The notes below the pieces were generated by a model. The model was not told where the DNA came from. It searched no databases and saw only the letters and a program-made list of their open reading frames with translations. DNA of 64,000 nucleotides from Nostoc desertorum CM1-VF14 (GTDB taxonomy: Bacteria; Cyanobacteriota; Cyanobacteriia; Cyanobacteriales; Nostocaceae), in assembly GCA_019359245.1 (NCBI GenBank), contig JAHHHR010000006.1, forward strand, positions 1-64,000, given 5' to 3'. The first letter of the stretch is position 1, and each line of letters starts with the position of its first letter. Below, piece by piece: positions 44,962 through 53,923 of this stretch. A program made the position numbers and the translations under genes.

Positions 44962-45882
44962 ATGCCATACCTTACTTCCGCCCGCGAAATTAGTGCCATT
45001 GTTGCTGAATATACCAACGCTAAAACGCTATGGATAGATACAGAAGTAGCTGACTATAAAAGTCGTAATCCTAGACTATCGCTGATTCAGGTATTAGATA
45101 ATCCCAAAGATATGAGTGGCGATCGCGTCTACCTTTTAGATGTCCTAGATCAGCCTAATATTATAGCTGAATTTATTGAAAAAATTATGATAAATCCTAC
45201 TATTGAAAAAATCTTTCACAATGCCAGTTATGATATAAAACTTCTCGGTAACAAGAAAGCTAAAAATGTTACTTGTACTTTGGAAATGGCAAAAAAAATT
45301 CCCTACTATCTCTTGCCATTACCTAATTACCAACTCAAAACCATAGCTACGGCACTTTGTAGCTTTAACAATGTCGATAAACAAGAACAAACCAGCGATT
45401 GGGGAAAACGTCCCTTAACTGAAGAACAGATAGAGTATGCTTACTTAGATTGTATTTATCTCGCTCAAATCCACTTAAATTTGTTAGGTTTACAAGCCCA
45501 AGCCAGCCCCGAACCTGCAACGGAAGACTTAATCTTACTAAGTAATAGATACTCACAACTTGAGCAACAATGGAAGTTGATCAATTCCGAATTTGAGCAT
45601 TTGCAAGAGCGGATGAAAAAAGCTATGCAAGCTCAGAATATATCCGAAACTTCTGATCACAAGCTGACTAGTTATGAGCGTACTACAGTCAAAGCTACTT
45701 TTTCAGAATTGGCAAGGCTAGCACAAACCCAAGATATTAATTTAGATTTTCCCATCACACTAACTCAGAAACTCCAGAAAGATTTAGGGCAAAATTTGGA
45801 ACAACTCTCTGTAGATATTGAAAAAACTACCTCTTGGCGGCTAGCTTCCAAAACTCAAAATAGTGAGGTAGAGAATGAGTAA
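44962..45882 (+). CDS. Ribonuclease D-like 3'-5' exonuclease
   Basis: A 306-aa DEDDy exonuclease. The acidic residues appear in ExoI TLWIDTEVADY, ExoII FHNASYDIKLLG and ExoIII EQIEYAYLDCIYLAQIH (Tyr four residues before Asp). Similar enzymes trim tRNA and other small RNA 3' ends. The C-terminal third (about 190-306) is helical and charged and does not look like a full HRDC domain, which classical RNase D has in two copies, so this is the shorter cyanobacterial type. It begins with ATG at 44962. Confidence 0.9.
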   Translation: MPYLTSAREISAIVAEYTNAKTLWIDTEVADYKSRNPRLSLIQVLDNPKDMSGDRVYLLDVLDQPNIIAEFIEKIMINPTIEKIFHNASYDIKLLGNKKAKNVTCTLEMAKKIPYYLLPLPNYQLKTIATALCSFNNVDKQEQTSDWGKRPLTEEQIEYAYLDCIYLAQIHLNLLGLQAQASPEPATEDLILLSNRYSQLEQQWKLINSEFEHLQERMKKAMQAQNISETSDHKLTSYERTTVKATFSELARLAQTQDINLDFPITLTQKLQKDLGQNLEQLSVDIEKTTSWRLASKTQNSEVENE

Positions 45883-46236
45883 ACTGTTTACATAGTTACA
45901 AATACCAAAATTTATATAGCAATTCTATTTGAGTTATCAAAATTATCGTAGACGCGCAGCGATAAAGCCTTCTCTCCTCTTTCCTCTACAAGAGGCTGCG
46001 CCAATGGGGACGCTAACACGTAGCTTGCTTCCCCCAAGTGGTACAAGACGCTTATCTGCAATACGCTGTGCGAACGACCCTATATATAACTATTAAATAA
46101 AGCTATTGAATATCAGATAAATTCGTAAATTAATTTTACACTTATATTAAAAGTTAGAATAATTATTGAGTTAAAGAATTAAAATTTACAGCTTGTACTA
46201 ATTTAATTCAGGCGTTGTGGCAGTTTATATTAACTT
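45883..46236. other. Intergenic region with dispersed repeats
   Basis: Positions about 45950-46078 hold GC-rich dispersed repeat segments (GTAGACGCGCAGCGATAAAG, GAGGCTGCGCCAATGGGGAC, AATACGCTGTGCGAACGACC). There is no gene. Confidence 0.5.
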
Positions 46237-47079
46237 ATGAGACGGCGTTTATTTAGGCAAAAGCGAACAAGGGTAAATACTTTATTTACCATAGCTATTT
46301 TTACTACATTGAGTGCAATTAGCAGTGTTTCTTGCAGTAAAAATGAGAATGTCTTGGTAACAGAAATAAAAGTAACTCCACCCAGCCGTAGTTCAGCTAC
46401 AGCTTCTATTGGTGGGGAATTCTACCTTCAAGGAAAGAATCAACATTTAAACGGTGATTTGCAAGCTGCGATCGCTTCTTATGATAAGGCAATTGCTCAA
46501 AACTCTCAATATGGCGCTGCCTACAACGGCCGAGGATTAGTCCACTTTGATTTGGGAGATAAGGAAAAAGCGATCGCAGATTACAATGAAGCCCTTCGCA
46601 TCAACCCTGACAACGCTGAAGCCTACAACAACCGGGGAAATGCCCGCGCCTCACTAGGAAATAACAGAGAAGCAGTTAAAGATTACAGTGAAGCGATTCG
46701 CCTTAATCCTAACTATGCCGAAGCCTACAACAACCGGGGAAATGCCCACGCCACCTTGGGAGAAAAAAGAGGGGCGCTAGATGATTTTGACCAAGCAATT
46801 ATCCTCAACTCCAAATATGCGATCGCTTACAATAACCGAGGGAATGCTCGTGCTGCTAATGGAGATCGACAGGGTGCGATCGCAGATTACAATCAAGCCA
46901 TTCGCTTCAACCCTAACTTTGCTGCTGCCTATAATAACCGGGGAAATGCTCGCGCCACCAATGGAGACAAACAGGGAGCGCTTAAAGACTTGGAACAAGC
47001 AGCAAGCATCTTTCAAACTCAGGGTAACAACGACTTATACCAACAAGTGATGAAAAACATTAAAGAACTTGGGCAGTAG
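46237..47079 (+). CDS. TPR repeat protein, exported
   Basis: A 280-aa protein with an N-terminal membrane segment or signal (about 15-34, TLFTIAIFTTLSAISSVSC), possibly a lipoprotein, though SVSC is a weak lipobox. Residues about 58-265 hold six TPR units with patterns such as NPDNAEAYNNRGNARASLGN and YAEAYNNRGNAHATLGEKRG. Several are almost identical, so they arose by recent internal duplication. TPR units bind other proteins; here this should occur outside the inner membrane. HIP1 sites occur in the repeats. Confidence 0.9.
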   Translation: MRRRLFRQKRTRVNTLFTIAIFTTLSAISSVSCSKNENVLVTEIKVTPPSRSSATASIGGEFYLQGKNQHLNGDLQAAIASYDKAIAQNSQYGAAYNGRGLVHFDLGDKEKAIADYNEALRINPDNAEAYNNRGNARASLGNNREAVKDYSEAIRLNPNYAEAYNNRGNAHATLGEKRGALDDFDQAIILNSKYAIAYNNRGNARAANGDRQGAIADYNQAIRFNPNFAAAYNNRGNARATNGDKQGALKDLEQAASIFQTQGNNDLYQQVMKNIKELGQ

Positions 47080-47092
47080 GTAGAAGGAGTGA

Positions 47093-47168
47093 GGGGGCAG
47101 GGGGCAGGGGGAGCAGGGGAAGAGGGAAGAATAAATATGTCCAATTCCCCATTCCCCATTCCCTATTC
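47093..47168. repeat. Short tandem repeats, GGGGCAG and CCCCATT types
   Basis: GGGGCAG-type units (about 47094-47120) and CCCCATT-type units (CCCCATTCCCCATTCCC, 47147-47163), both 7 bp, lie between the TPR and symporter genes. Confidence 0.65.
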
Positions 47169-48818
47169 TTCAATCAATGGGCTGCGGAGGTCTTCTACCA
47201 TAGCTTGAATTTCTGCTGGAGGGGGTGGCGTTAGGCGCGAAACCACTACGGTAACTGCGAAGTTGATTAGCATACCTAAAGTGCCAATTCCTTCAGGAGA
47301 AACCCCAAAGAACCAGGGTTGCATACCCCCAAACTTAACGCCGACAATGTAGATTATCGTAAAAATTAAACCCGTCACCATGCCGGCGATCGCACCTTCA
47401 GAATTGGTGCGCTTGTCGAAAATCCCCAAGAAAATCACCGGAAAGAAACTAGCAGCAGCTAAACCAAAGGCAAAAGCCACCACCTGACTCACAAATCCTG
47501 GCGGATTTACCCCAAAATAGCCGGCGAGAACAAGGGAAAAGCCTACCATGATCCGCCCGACAAACACCCGTTTTTGTTCTGAAGCTGATGAATCTATGAT
47601 GCGGTAGTAAATATCGTGAGCGATGGAACTGGAAATTACCAACAATAAACCTGATGCTGTAGACAAAGCAGCAGCCAAACCGCCAGCCGCTACCAAGCCA
47701 ATCACCCACGGAGGCAGTTTAGCTACCTCTGGGGTGGAAAGCACAATAATATCTGGGTCGATCTTTATCTCATTAGTGTCTTTATTTGGAGTTAACTGGA
47801 GACGCCCATCCTTATTTATGTCATCAAAACCCAAAAGTTTAGTTTTTTCCCACTTGGTCGCCCAGTCTAACTGCTGCACTTCTGCAACCGTATGATCGTG
47901 CAGGGAATCGATCAGGTTGTAGCGGGCAAACATGGAGAGGGCTGGAGCAGTTGTATAAAGAATGGCAATAAATAGTAGTGCCCAACCAGCAGAAAAGCGG
48001 GCTGCACGCACACTTTTTACTGTGTAAAACCGGACAATAATATGGGGTAAGCCAGCCGTGCCTACCATCAAAGCAATGGTCGTGAACAGCACATCTAGCA
48101 TCGACTTGTTCACAAATGGCTCAGTATATTGCTTAAACCCCAGGTCAACTTGGATTTGATTGAGTTTGTCTGCAATATCACTGAAGGTAAATGCTAGTTG
48201 GGGAATAGGATTACCAGTGAGAAACCAGGCGATCGCGATCGCTGGAATCAGGTAAGCAAAAATCAACACACAGTACTGTGCTACTTGTGTCCAGGTAATG
48301 CCTTTCATCCCCCCCAGCACAGAGAAAAAGCCGACAATCACCATGCCGATGATCACGCCTGTATTGATATCAACTTGTAGGAAGCGGCTAAAAACAATGC
48401 CCACGCCCCGCATTTGTCCAGCAACGTAGGTTAGGGAGATGAAAATGGCTGCAACTACCGCCACCAAACGGGCGATATTAGAGTAGTAGCGATCACCTAC
48501 AAAATCTGGCACTGTATACTTACCAAATTTCCGTAAGTAAGGAGCCAGTAATAATGCTAGCAGTACATAGCCGCCAGTCCAACCCATTAAATAAATAGAA
48601 CCGTCATAGCCCAAAAAAGAAATCAGCCCCGCCATTGAAATAAACGAGGCTGCGGACATCCAGTCGGCGGCAGTAGCCGCACCATTCGCAATTGAAGGTA
48701 TCCCTTGACCTGCTATAAAAAAGTCTTTACTATTTTCGACTCGTGATTGCCAACCTATATAAATGTAGGCGAGGAAAGAAAGTCCAACCAATACAATAGT
48801 CCAAATTTCAACTGACAC
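47163..48818 (-). CDS. Sodium:solute symporter (ActP-like, VC2705 subfamily)
   Basis: A 551-aa carrier of the SSS family with about 13 membrane helices. The core motif GAATAADWMSAASFISMAGL, the segment MGWTGGYVLLALLLAPYLRK and GTAGLPHIIVRFYTVKSVRA fit the acetate/short organic acid permease branch. A large loop (about 290-350) carries DINKDGRLQLT, a calcium-loop-like stretch known to me in this subfamily. It lies 9 bp after the small DUF4212 gene, its usual partner. The substrate is inferred only; acetate or another carboxylate is likely. Confidence 0.92.
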   Translation of the reverse strand: MSVEIWTIVLVGLSFLAYIYIGWQSRVENSKDFFIAGQGIPSIANGAATAADWMSAASFISMAGLISFLGYDGSIYLMGWTGGYVLLALLLAPYLRKFGKYTVPDFVGDRYYSNIARLVAVVAAIFISLTYVAGQMRGVGIVFSRFLQVDINTGVIIGMVIVGFFSVLGGMKGITWTQVAQYCVLIFAYLIPAIAIAWFLTGNPIPQLAFTFSDIADKLNQIQVDLGFKQYTEPFVNKSMLDVLFTTIALMVGTAGLPHIIVRFYTVKSVRAARFSAGWALLFIAILYTTAPALSMFARYNLIDSLHDHTVAEVQQLDWATKWEKTKLLGFDDINKDGRLQLTPNKDTNEIKIDPDIIVLSTPEVAKLPPWVIGLVAAGGLAAALSTASGLLLVISSSIAHDIYYRIIDSSASEQKRVFVGRIMVGFSLVLAGYFGVNPPGFVSQVVAFAFGLAAASFFPVIFLGIFDKRTNSEGAIAGMVTGLIFTIIYIVGVKFGGMQPWFFGVSPEGIGTLGMLINFAVTVVVSRLTPPPPAEIQAMVEDLRSPLIEE

Positions 48819-48827
48819 GGTTTTTCC

Positions 48828-49082
48828 TCACTTCTTGAGATTGTATTTTTGGTCTAGCTTGTCCATTTGAAAGGCATAAATGAAAATTAAGGCCACAAAT
48901 ACCAGGATTGATCCTTGCTGCGCCATCCAAAAGCCAAAGGGTACGCCAAAAAACCGTATCGCATTCAAAGGTTGCACCAATAAGATACTAAAAACTAGGG
49001 AAACTAATGCCCAGACAATTAAAAGATTACGAATTAAAGCAGTATTAGCACGCCAATAAGCACGGCGCTGATCTTCATCCAT
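48828..49082 (-). CDS. DUF4212 protein, symporter small subunit
   Basis: An 84-aa membrane protein with two helices (LIRNLLIVWALVSLVFSILL and GSILVFVALIFIYAF), and RAYWRANTALIRN before them. It matches the putative small subunit found with VC2705-type sodium:solute symporters. The symporter gene begins 9 bp downstream, so they form an operon. It starts with ATG at 49082. How it acts on the large subunit is unknown. Confidence 0.9.
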   Translation of the reverse strand: MDEDQRRAYWRANTALIRNLLIVWALVSLVFSILLVQPLNAIRFFGVPFGFWMAQQGSILVFVALIFIYAFQMDKLDQKYNLKK

Positions 49083-49189
49083 TGTGGTTTATTATGATTG
49101 CGTTAGTGCATCAAAATAATACCAATAAGCTGTTGATATCCTGCCTAATGACTGTATTAATTTTTAAATTATTTAGTAAATAATATTTA

Positions 49190-49738
49190 CTAATCAGTAA
49201 GCAAAAAACCAAACTCTGATTTAATATTCCAGCGCTTACCGTCGTGAAGCAGTAGTGTTAATTTGTCGGCAGTAAACTCAAAATCCAACTGGCGCTTTTC
49301 AAACTCTGGCCAAGCAGCTTTAAAGTTCTGTTTTGTTAAATCCCGAAACGCAACCGTCATGTGGGGTGCAAAAGGGCGAGTTTTAGAAACCTTGTCAACG
49401 ATTCCCAAGTTGTTTTCTGTATAAGCCATTAAATCAGCTTGCAAAGTCAAAAGTTCTTGACTTTTGACTACATTAATGTATATAACACGAGGTACAAAGG
49501 CATCAAACCCCCTGAGTGTAATTGCTACTGGCTGTTGTCCACTAGCAAATTCTTTTAAAGATGCTTCTAGCAGTGGCAAGTTAGTATCTGCCCATTCAAA
49601 GGGTGGTTGCAGGGTAATATGAGGCGGAGATTTTAGCGCCCCGCTACTAGCATAGCGATCGGCAAAGTGCTGCTTAATCTGGTTGGCGTAGTCTTGAATG
49701 TCTTGTGGTGGTAAAAGGGCGACAAAAAAACGGCTCAT
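49190..49738 (-). CDS. 2'-5' RNA ligase family protein
   Basis: A 182-aa 2H-phosphoesterase-fold protein. The two catalytic His motifs are HITLQ (near residue 40) and HMTVA (near 125), with SRFFVALLPP at the N-terminus. The family includes ligases joining tRNA halves with a 2'-5' bond and cyclic phosphodiesterases acting on RNA ends. Spacing and length are usual. It lies 25 bp after the cysteine desulfurase gene on the same strand, perhaps co-transcribed. Confidence 0.88.
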   Translation of the reverse strand: MSRFFVALLPPQDIQDYANQIKQHFADRYASSGALKSPPHITLQPPFEWADTNLPLLEASLKEFASGQQPVAITLRGFDAFVPRVIYINVVKSQELLTLQADLMAYTENNLGIVDKVSKTRPFAPHMTVAFRDLTKQNFKAAWPEFEKRQLDFEFTADKLTLLLHDGKRWNIKSEFGFLLTD

Positions 49739-49763
49739 CTATATAAAGTGCTTCCCAATTGAT

Positions 49764-50933
49764 TTAATGCTTGACTAAAGATAAATGCGGTGTCAGCCTC
49801 TGCAAAACTTGCTTCAACACCATTACTGCCCAATCCACATCAGCTTGCGTCGTATCACGCCCCAATGTGATGCGAATTCCGCCCAAGGCAGCTTTTTCGG
49901 AATAGCCCATCGCTAACAGTATCGGGCTAGGGCTAAGTTTGCCACTGTGACAGGCAGCACCAGCACTAATGCCGATACCTGCAAGGTTTAAGTGTCGTAC
50001 CAAGGTTTTACCGCTCAATTTTTCTCCATCGGCGTTTTCTAGGCACATACTGATATGGTGAGGTAAACGATCGCAGGGATGTCCTGTAGGGATTAAACCA
50101 GGAATCTCAGCTAATTGGGCAAAAGCGCGATCGCGTAACTCAATCAATCGTGGTGTTTCTGTAGCCAATTCTTGCGCTGCTAATTCTGCTGCTACACCAA
50201 ACCCAGCAATTACAGGTACTGCTTGCGTACCAGAACGCAGTCCCATTTCTTGCCCACCACCACCCAGCAAGGGCATCAATTCCACACCAGGACGCACATA
50301 CAGCGCCCCTACACCTTGAGGCCCATATATTTTATGGCTGGAAAGGCTAAGTAAGTCTACGGGCAAATGTTGTACATCTATGGGTAAACGTCCCGCAGCT
50401 TGGACTGCATCTGTGTGGAACAAAGCACCATGCGATCGCACAATTTTACCCAGTTCTGCGATCGGTTGTACAGTTCCAACTTCACTTTGACCGTAAATTA
50501 TAGAAACCAAAACTGTATTATGTCGCAATGCTGCCTTTAAATCTAAGGGGTTGACTCTGCCTTTAACATCTACACATAGGCGCGTAACTTCCCAACCCCA
50601 CATTTCTAGCAACCTTACTGTTTCAGAAATTGCTGAATGCTCCACGGTGGAGATAATTATATGTTGAGGAACAGCATACAACCGAGCCATACCCATAATC
50701 GCTAGATTATTTGCTTCTGTACCACCAGAGGTAAAGATTATTGATGCTGGATCGACAGCATTAATTAATCCAGCAACTTGGACTCTGGCTTGTTCCACAA
50801 CCGTTGCAGCCCGTTGTCCCCACTCATGTAAGCTAGAAGGATTGCCCCACTCTTGGGTGAGGACTGTTTGTATAACTGCGATCGCTTCTTTTCGAGTTGG
50901 AGTAGTAGCGCTGTAATCTAGATAAATTTGCAT
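49764..50933 (-). CDS. Cysteine desulfurase (NifS/IscS type)
   Basis: A PLP enzyme of 389 aa that takes sulfur from cysteine for Fe-S clusters or thiolation. Visible are IYLDYSATTPTRKEA, IIFTSGGTEANNLAIMG, EHSAISETV, LFHTDAVQAAG, the PLP lysine in LLSLSSHKIYGPQGVGALYV, GGGQEMGLRSGT and the active Cys in GISAGAACHSGKLSPSPILL. I chose ATG 50933 because MQIYLDYSATTP is the family N-terminus. Cyanobacteria have several paralogues; no nif or isc gene is adjacent, so nif specificity is not implied. Confidence 0.93.
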   Translation of the reverse strand: MQIYLDYSATTPTRKEAIAVIQTVLTQEWGNPSSLHEWGQRAATVVEQARVQVAGLINAVDPASIIFTSGGTEANNLAIMGMARLYAVPQHIIISTVEHSAISETVRLLEMWGWEVTRLCVDVKGRVNPLDLKAALRHNTVLVSIIYGQSEVGTVQPIAELGKIVRSHGALFHTDAVQAAGRLPIDVQHLPVDLLSLSSHKIYGPQGVGALYVRPGVELMPLLGGGGQEMGLRSGTQAVPVIAGFGVAAELAAQELATETPRLIELRDRAFAQLAEIPGLIPTGHPCDRLPHHISMCLENADGEKLSGKTLVRHLNLAGIGISAGAACHSGKLSPSPILLAMGYSEKAALGGIRITLGRDTTQADVDWAVMVLKQVLQRLTPHLSLVKH

Positions 50934-51150
50934 ATAACCGATAATGGTGAGAACACACGTTGGTAGTAGGCTGCCGATCTTGTCAGCATATCCAGTTTGA
51001 GTGGACAAATCCTGAAAAAATCTCTGTAATTCTGCCTTTAGCAGTGGATTTTTCCCTTTACTTAGAAAGTTATTTTTCTACTTAATTTAGAAGACCAAAT
51101 TTTGGGAATGATAAATATGTCCCCTCACAATCCACTTTTAACAGATTACA

Positions 51151-51846
51151 GTGCAACTTTTATCTAGACGAAGGTATTTTTTATATATCTTTTTACTGAT
51201 GTTTCCCCTTGCTGCTTGTCAACGAGCGCAATCTTTCAATCAGCGTCCAGCAGCTTTACCACAAGATCCGTTAGTTCAAGTTTACTTTAACCATTCTGAG
51301 TCTTCAGAATACAAAGAATCTTACCGTCAGCAAACCCGACTTGGGGATAATTTAGAAAAACAGATTGTCGATGCTATCTCTCAAGCTAAATCTACAATAG
51401 ATGTAGCGGTGCAAGAATTACGTTTACCCAAAGTTGCCCAAGCACTGGTTGATAGAGAAAAAGCTGGGGTAAAAGTCAGGATAATTTTAGAAAATACCTA
51501 TAGCCGACCTTGGAGTGGCTTAACATCTGCTGAAGTAGGTAAGTTAGATAAAAGGGAGCAGGAACGCTACAACGAAGTTCGCAAATTTATCGATATTAAC
51601 CAAGATAATCAACTTAGTTCAACAGAAATAAATCAAAGGGATGCTTTGATAATTTTACAGAATGCCAAAATTCCTTGGATAGATGATCAAGCAGATGGTT
51701 CTGCGGGTAGTAGTTTGATGCACCATAAATTTGTGATTGTGGATAATCGCATTGTAATTATAACTTCTGCCAATTTTACTTTAAGTGTAAATTTAACTTT
51801 AGCAAAACTTCCAAAACCCTTTGTGGACAATACTTTTACTTTGTGA
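51151..51846 (+). pseudogene. Phospholipase D-like lipoprotein, 5' part, interrupted
   Basis: The first half of a two-HKD phospholipase D-like protein. It has a signal peptide with a lipobox (LMFPLAAC), the first HKD motif HHKFVIVDNRIVIITSANFT and, between them, an EF-hand-like calcium loop DINQDNQLSSTE. The native frame runs to 51786 (ANFTLS). The next 19 codons to the TGA at 51844-51846 come from the inserted element. The other half lies at 59993-61009. The start is GTG 51151. A truncated product with one HKD motif could be made, but activity normally needs two. Confidence 0.9.
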
Positions 51847-51861
51847 GTATACTCACAAAGT
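51838..51861. repeat. 24-nt perfect palindrome near the element's left end
   Basis: The half-site ACTTTGTGAGTA is followed at once by its complement. It lies 50 bp inside the left boundary and covers the stop codon of the truncated lipoprotein frame. It could bind a recombinase or regulator dimer, or end transcription. Confidence 0.6.
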
Positions 51862-51879
51862 TGTAAGTGCATCAGGGTA

Positions 51880-52254
51880 ATGAATAATCTTTTGAAAATT
51901 CCTTCTCTGCTGTTGAACCTTGTAAAACCAAAGTTGAACCATCCTCAAGTTGAAAGCTATGGTCAAGGCAATAGTGGGTTAAACACAGAGCAAATCCAAG
52001 AAATTATGGAGTGGCTTTTTGCCAGTCTGCTCAATGCAGGATACGTTGGCAGATCGCATTTGATTTGGGATTTGGGCAACCAAGACTGGAAAGAAGTAAC
52101 GCTAGCCGGAATTGCAAGAAATGAGCCAGTTTTTCTATATCGTTGCAATGATAGAACATCATCACCTCCAGAACATTGCTGCTGGCGATTAATGGCAGAG
52201 CATCCAACTTTTAGAATTTATCAGCTAGAAATCAAGAAAGCCAAAGCTAAATAG
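51880..52254 (+). CDS. Element-borne protein of unknown function, 124 aa
   Basis: A soluble protein. Residues 30-60 (NSGLNTEQIQEIMEWLFASL) look helical; the second half (WRLMAEHPTFRIYQLEIKKA) has alternating hydrophobic residues and ends in a Lys-rich tail. It also has several Cys and Trp residues (YRCNDRTSSPPEHCCW). The stop codon lies in the 5' arm of an intrinsic terminator. A decayed copy of its 3' end is found at 53822-53878, so the gene was once duplicated. I do not recognise the family. Confidence 0.6.
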   Translation: MNNLLKIPSLLLNLVKPKLNHPQVESYGQGNSGLNTEQIQEIMEWLFASLLNAGYVGRSHLIWDLGNQDWKEVTLAGIARNEPVFLYRCNDRTSSPPEHCCWRLMAEHPTFRIYQLEIKKAKAK

Positions 52255-52288
52255 GGATAAAATACAAAATATCTATCCCTACTTTTTT
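52252..52288 (+). terminator. Intrinsic terminator after the 124-aa gene
   Basis: TAGGGATA (52252-52259) pairs with TATCCCTA (52274-52281), followed by CTTTTTT. The stop codon of the gene is the first triplet of the stem. A diverged copy lies at 53876-53920. Confidence 0.75.
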
Positions 52289-52412
52289 GATTAACTAATT
52301 CTATTTTCTGCTTATAGAGTTTGATAACCTCGTCCAAAGCTTCAAAATGTACTTATATAACTTGCTGCTCACATACTGTTGTTAATCGCATAAAGTTTTG
52401 AGCAAGCAATCC
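52289..52412 (-). pseudogene. Remnant of the 3' end of the 315-aa gene
   Basis: The plus strand resembles 53922-53978 (ATTAACTAATTCTATTTTCT, TATAGAGTTTGATAACCTCG) and then jumps to match 54246-54294 (CTTGCTGCTCACATACTGTT with GTTAATCGCAT). It is a copy of the end of the 53924-54871 gene with about 250 bp deleted. Confidence 0.7.
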
Positions 52413-52420
52413 ATTACTTG

Positions 52421-53575
52421 TTAAGACCCCTCAAAAATAGATAAGTATGGTTCATAAATAAAAGCTCGGTTGCGTTTATTTCCAGTAATTTCTTCCACAA
52501 TTCCTATATTACATAATTCTCTGACTAGAATATTAGCGTTAGTGTATGATAATTGGCTAAATTCTTGAGCAATTTCTATATTAAAAACTGGCTTGTAATA
52601 GAGTTTTTCGAGTAAAGCTATAGCATTCCCTGCCTTACGATTTCCCATTCGTTCCATCACTATTTTACGATGATATTCTTTTAAATTAACTATTTGACGA
52701 GCAACAGTAGATGCTTCCTGAGAAACTTCATACACTCCTTTTAGAAAAAACTTAAGCCAGCTTTCCCAGTCACCATTATCTCTAATAGATTGGAGATGAT
52801 CGTAATATTGCAAACGATATTTTTTGAAGTAATAAGATATATACAGCAGAGGACGTTTTAATATATTTTTTTCACATAACAAGAGCGTAATTAGCAAGCG
52901 TCCTGTTCTTCCGTTACCGTCCTCAAAAGGATGAATTGTCTCAAACTGAGCATGAGCTAATCCAATTTTAATTAAAGCTGGCATTGGAGCAGAGTCATGC
53001 AAAAACTTCTCAAAATTATTTAAAGCTTCTTGCATATCATGGGGTGGTGGTGGAACATAAGTAGCTTCCCTTAAATTACATCTTCCCTCACCAATCCAAT
53101 TTTGGCTGCGGCGAAATTCTCCTGGCCCCTTTTCAGAGCCTCGACCTTCTCTCAATAATTCTTTATGAATTTCACGGATCAATCGCAATGATAAAGGGAA
53201 ATTATTCTCTAATCTTTCGAGTCCGTGATTAATTGCTGCAATATAATTGACAACTTCGGTTACATCTTGTGGGTTGTCTAGTTCCACTGTACGGGATTCA
53301 AACTCAAGAACATCTATTAAAGAAGCTTGCGTTCCTTCTATCTGACTTGATAATACCGCCTCTTTGCGAACATACATAAATACAAACAAATCAGGATTAG
53401 GTAAAGCGTCTGTCGATCCATCTAAGCGTCCTAATGCTCTGTCTGCTTGTGATAAAAGTTCTAACATTTCATCATCAATACATAATTTTGGTATAGGAGG
53501 CAAAGGATTAGGTATAAAAGCTTTATATCCAGTAAGCTGCTCTACGTATCTACCTGCTCTATGGGTATCAACCAT
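52421..53575 (-). CDS. Fic domain protein with N-terminal autoinhibitory motif
   Basis: A 384-aa enzyme expected to transfer AMP (or another nucleotide part) from a nucleotide to a protein hydroxyl. The catalytic loop HPFEDGNGRTGR (about residues 205-216) matches HxFxDGN(G/A)xxR fully. An N-terminal helix carries the inhibitory motif SSQIEGTQ (about 75-82), fitting class II Fic proteins that are self-inhibited. The C-terminal part (about 305-370, AGNAIALLEKLYYKPVFNIE, SYTNANILVRELCNIGIVEE) looks like a winged helix, so it may bind DNA. ATG 53575 was chosen with GGAA upstream. The gene sits between two copies of a duplicated segment in the element. Confidence 0.92.
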   Translation of the reverse strand: MVDTHRAGRYVEQLTGYKAFIPNPLPPIPKLCIDDEMLELLSQADRALGRLDGSTDALPNPDLFVFMYVRKEAVLSSQIEGTQASLIDVLEFESRTVELDNPQDVTEVVNYIAAINHGLERLENNFPLSLRLIREIHKELLREGRGSEKGPGEFRRSQNWIGEGRCNLREATYVPPPPHDMQEALNNFEKFLHDSAPMPALIKIGLAHAQFETIHPFEDGNGRTGRLLITLLLCEKNILKRPLLYISYYFKKYRLQYYDHLQSIRDNGDWESWLKFFLKGVYEVSQEASTVARQIVNLKEYHRKIVMERMGNRKAGNAIALLEKLYYKPVFNIEIAQEFSQLSYTNANILVRELCNIGIVEEITGNKRNRAFIYEPYLSIFEGS

Positions 53576-53602
53576 ATTAACGATTCCATTGACAAGGGAC
53601 AA

Positions 53603-53923
53603 TTTTTAATCCATGTTATCGAATATCTTAATTATCAATAACAAAGAAATTATTAGGTTTACTTATGGTATAATACTAGGTCTTGCTTAACTAAGCAAGC
53701 AGCAATTAAATGCATTGTTACTTTCGTCTTAGTTCAAACAAAGTTCCGTACACTTAACACAACCGAAAAAGGGCGCGAACTTAGGTTATTAGTTCACCTT
53801 CGGCACTCATATAATTGCAAGATATCCAAGTATTAAGGATTTATCAAACAAAAATCAAAGGAATTTGAATTTAAATAGGGATAAAATACAAAATATCCCA
53901 TCCCTAACTTCAAATTTTTTAGA
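53603..53923. other. Intergenic region with decayed gene end and terminator copy
   Basis: Positions 53822-53878 translate poorly but align with the 3' end of the 124-aa gene (ATCCAAGTATTAAGGATTTA, then AAATAGGGATAAAATACAAA). A terminator copy follows at 53876-53920 (TAGGGAT/ATCCCTA and a T-run). The left part is AT-rich and should hold the Fic promoter. Confidence 0.6.

Noticed and set aside
49764..50933. Cysteine desulfurase as part of a nitrogen-fixation cluster
   Set aside because: No nif, fdx or hes gene is adjacent, and cyanobacteria have several NifS/IscS paralogues.
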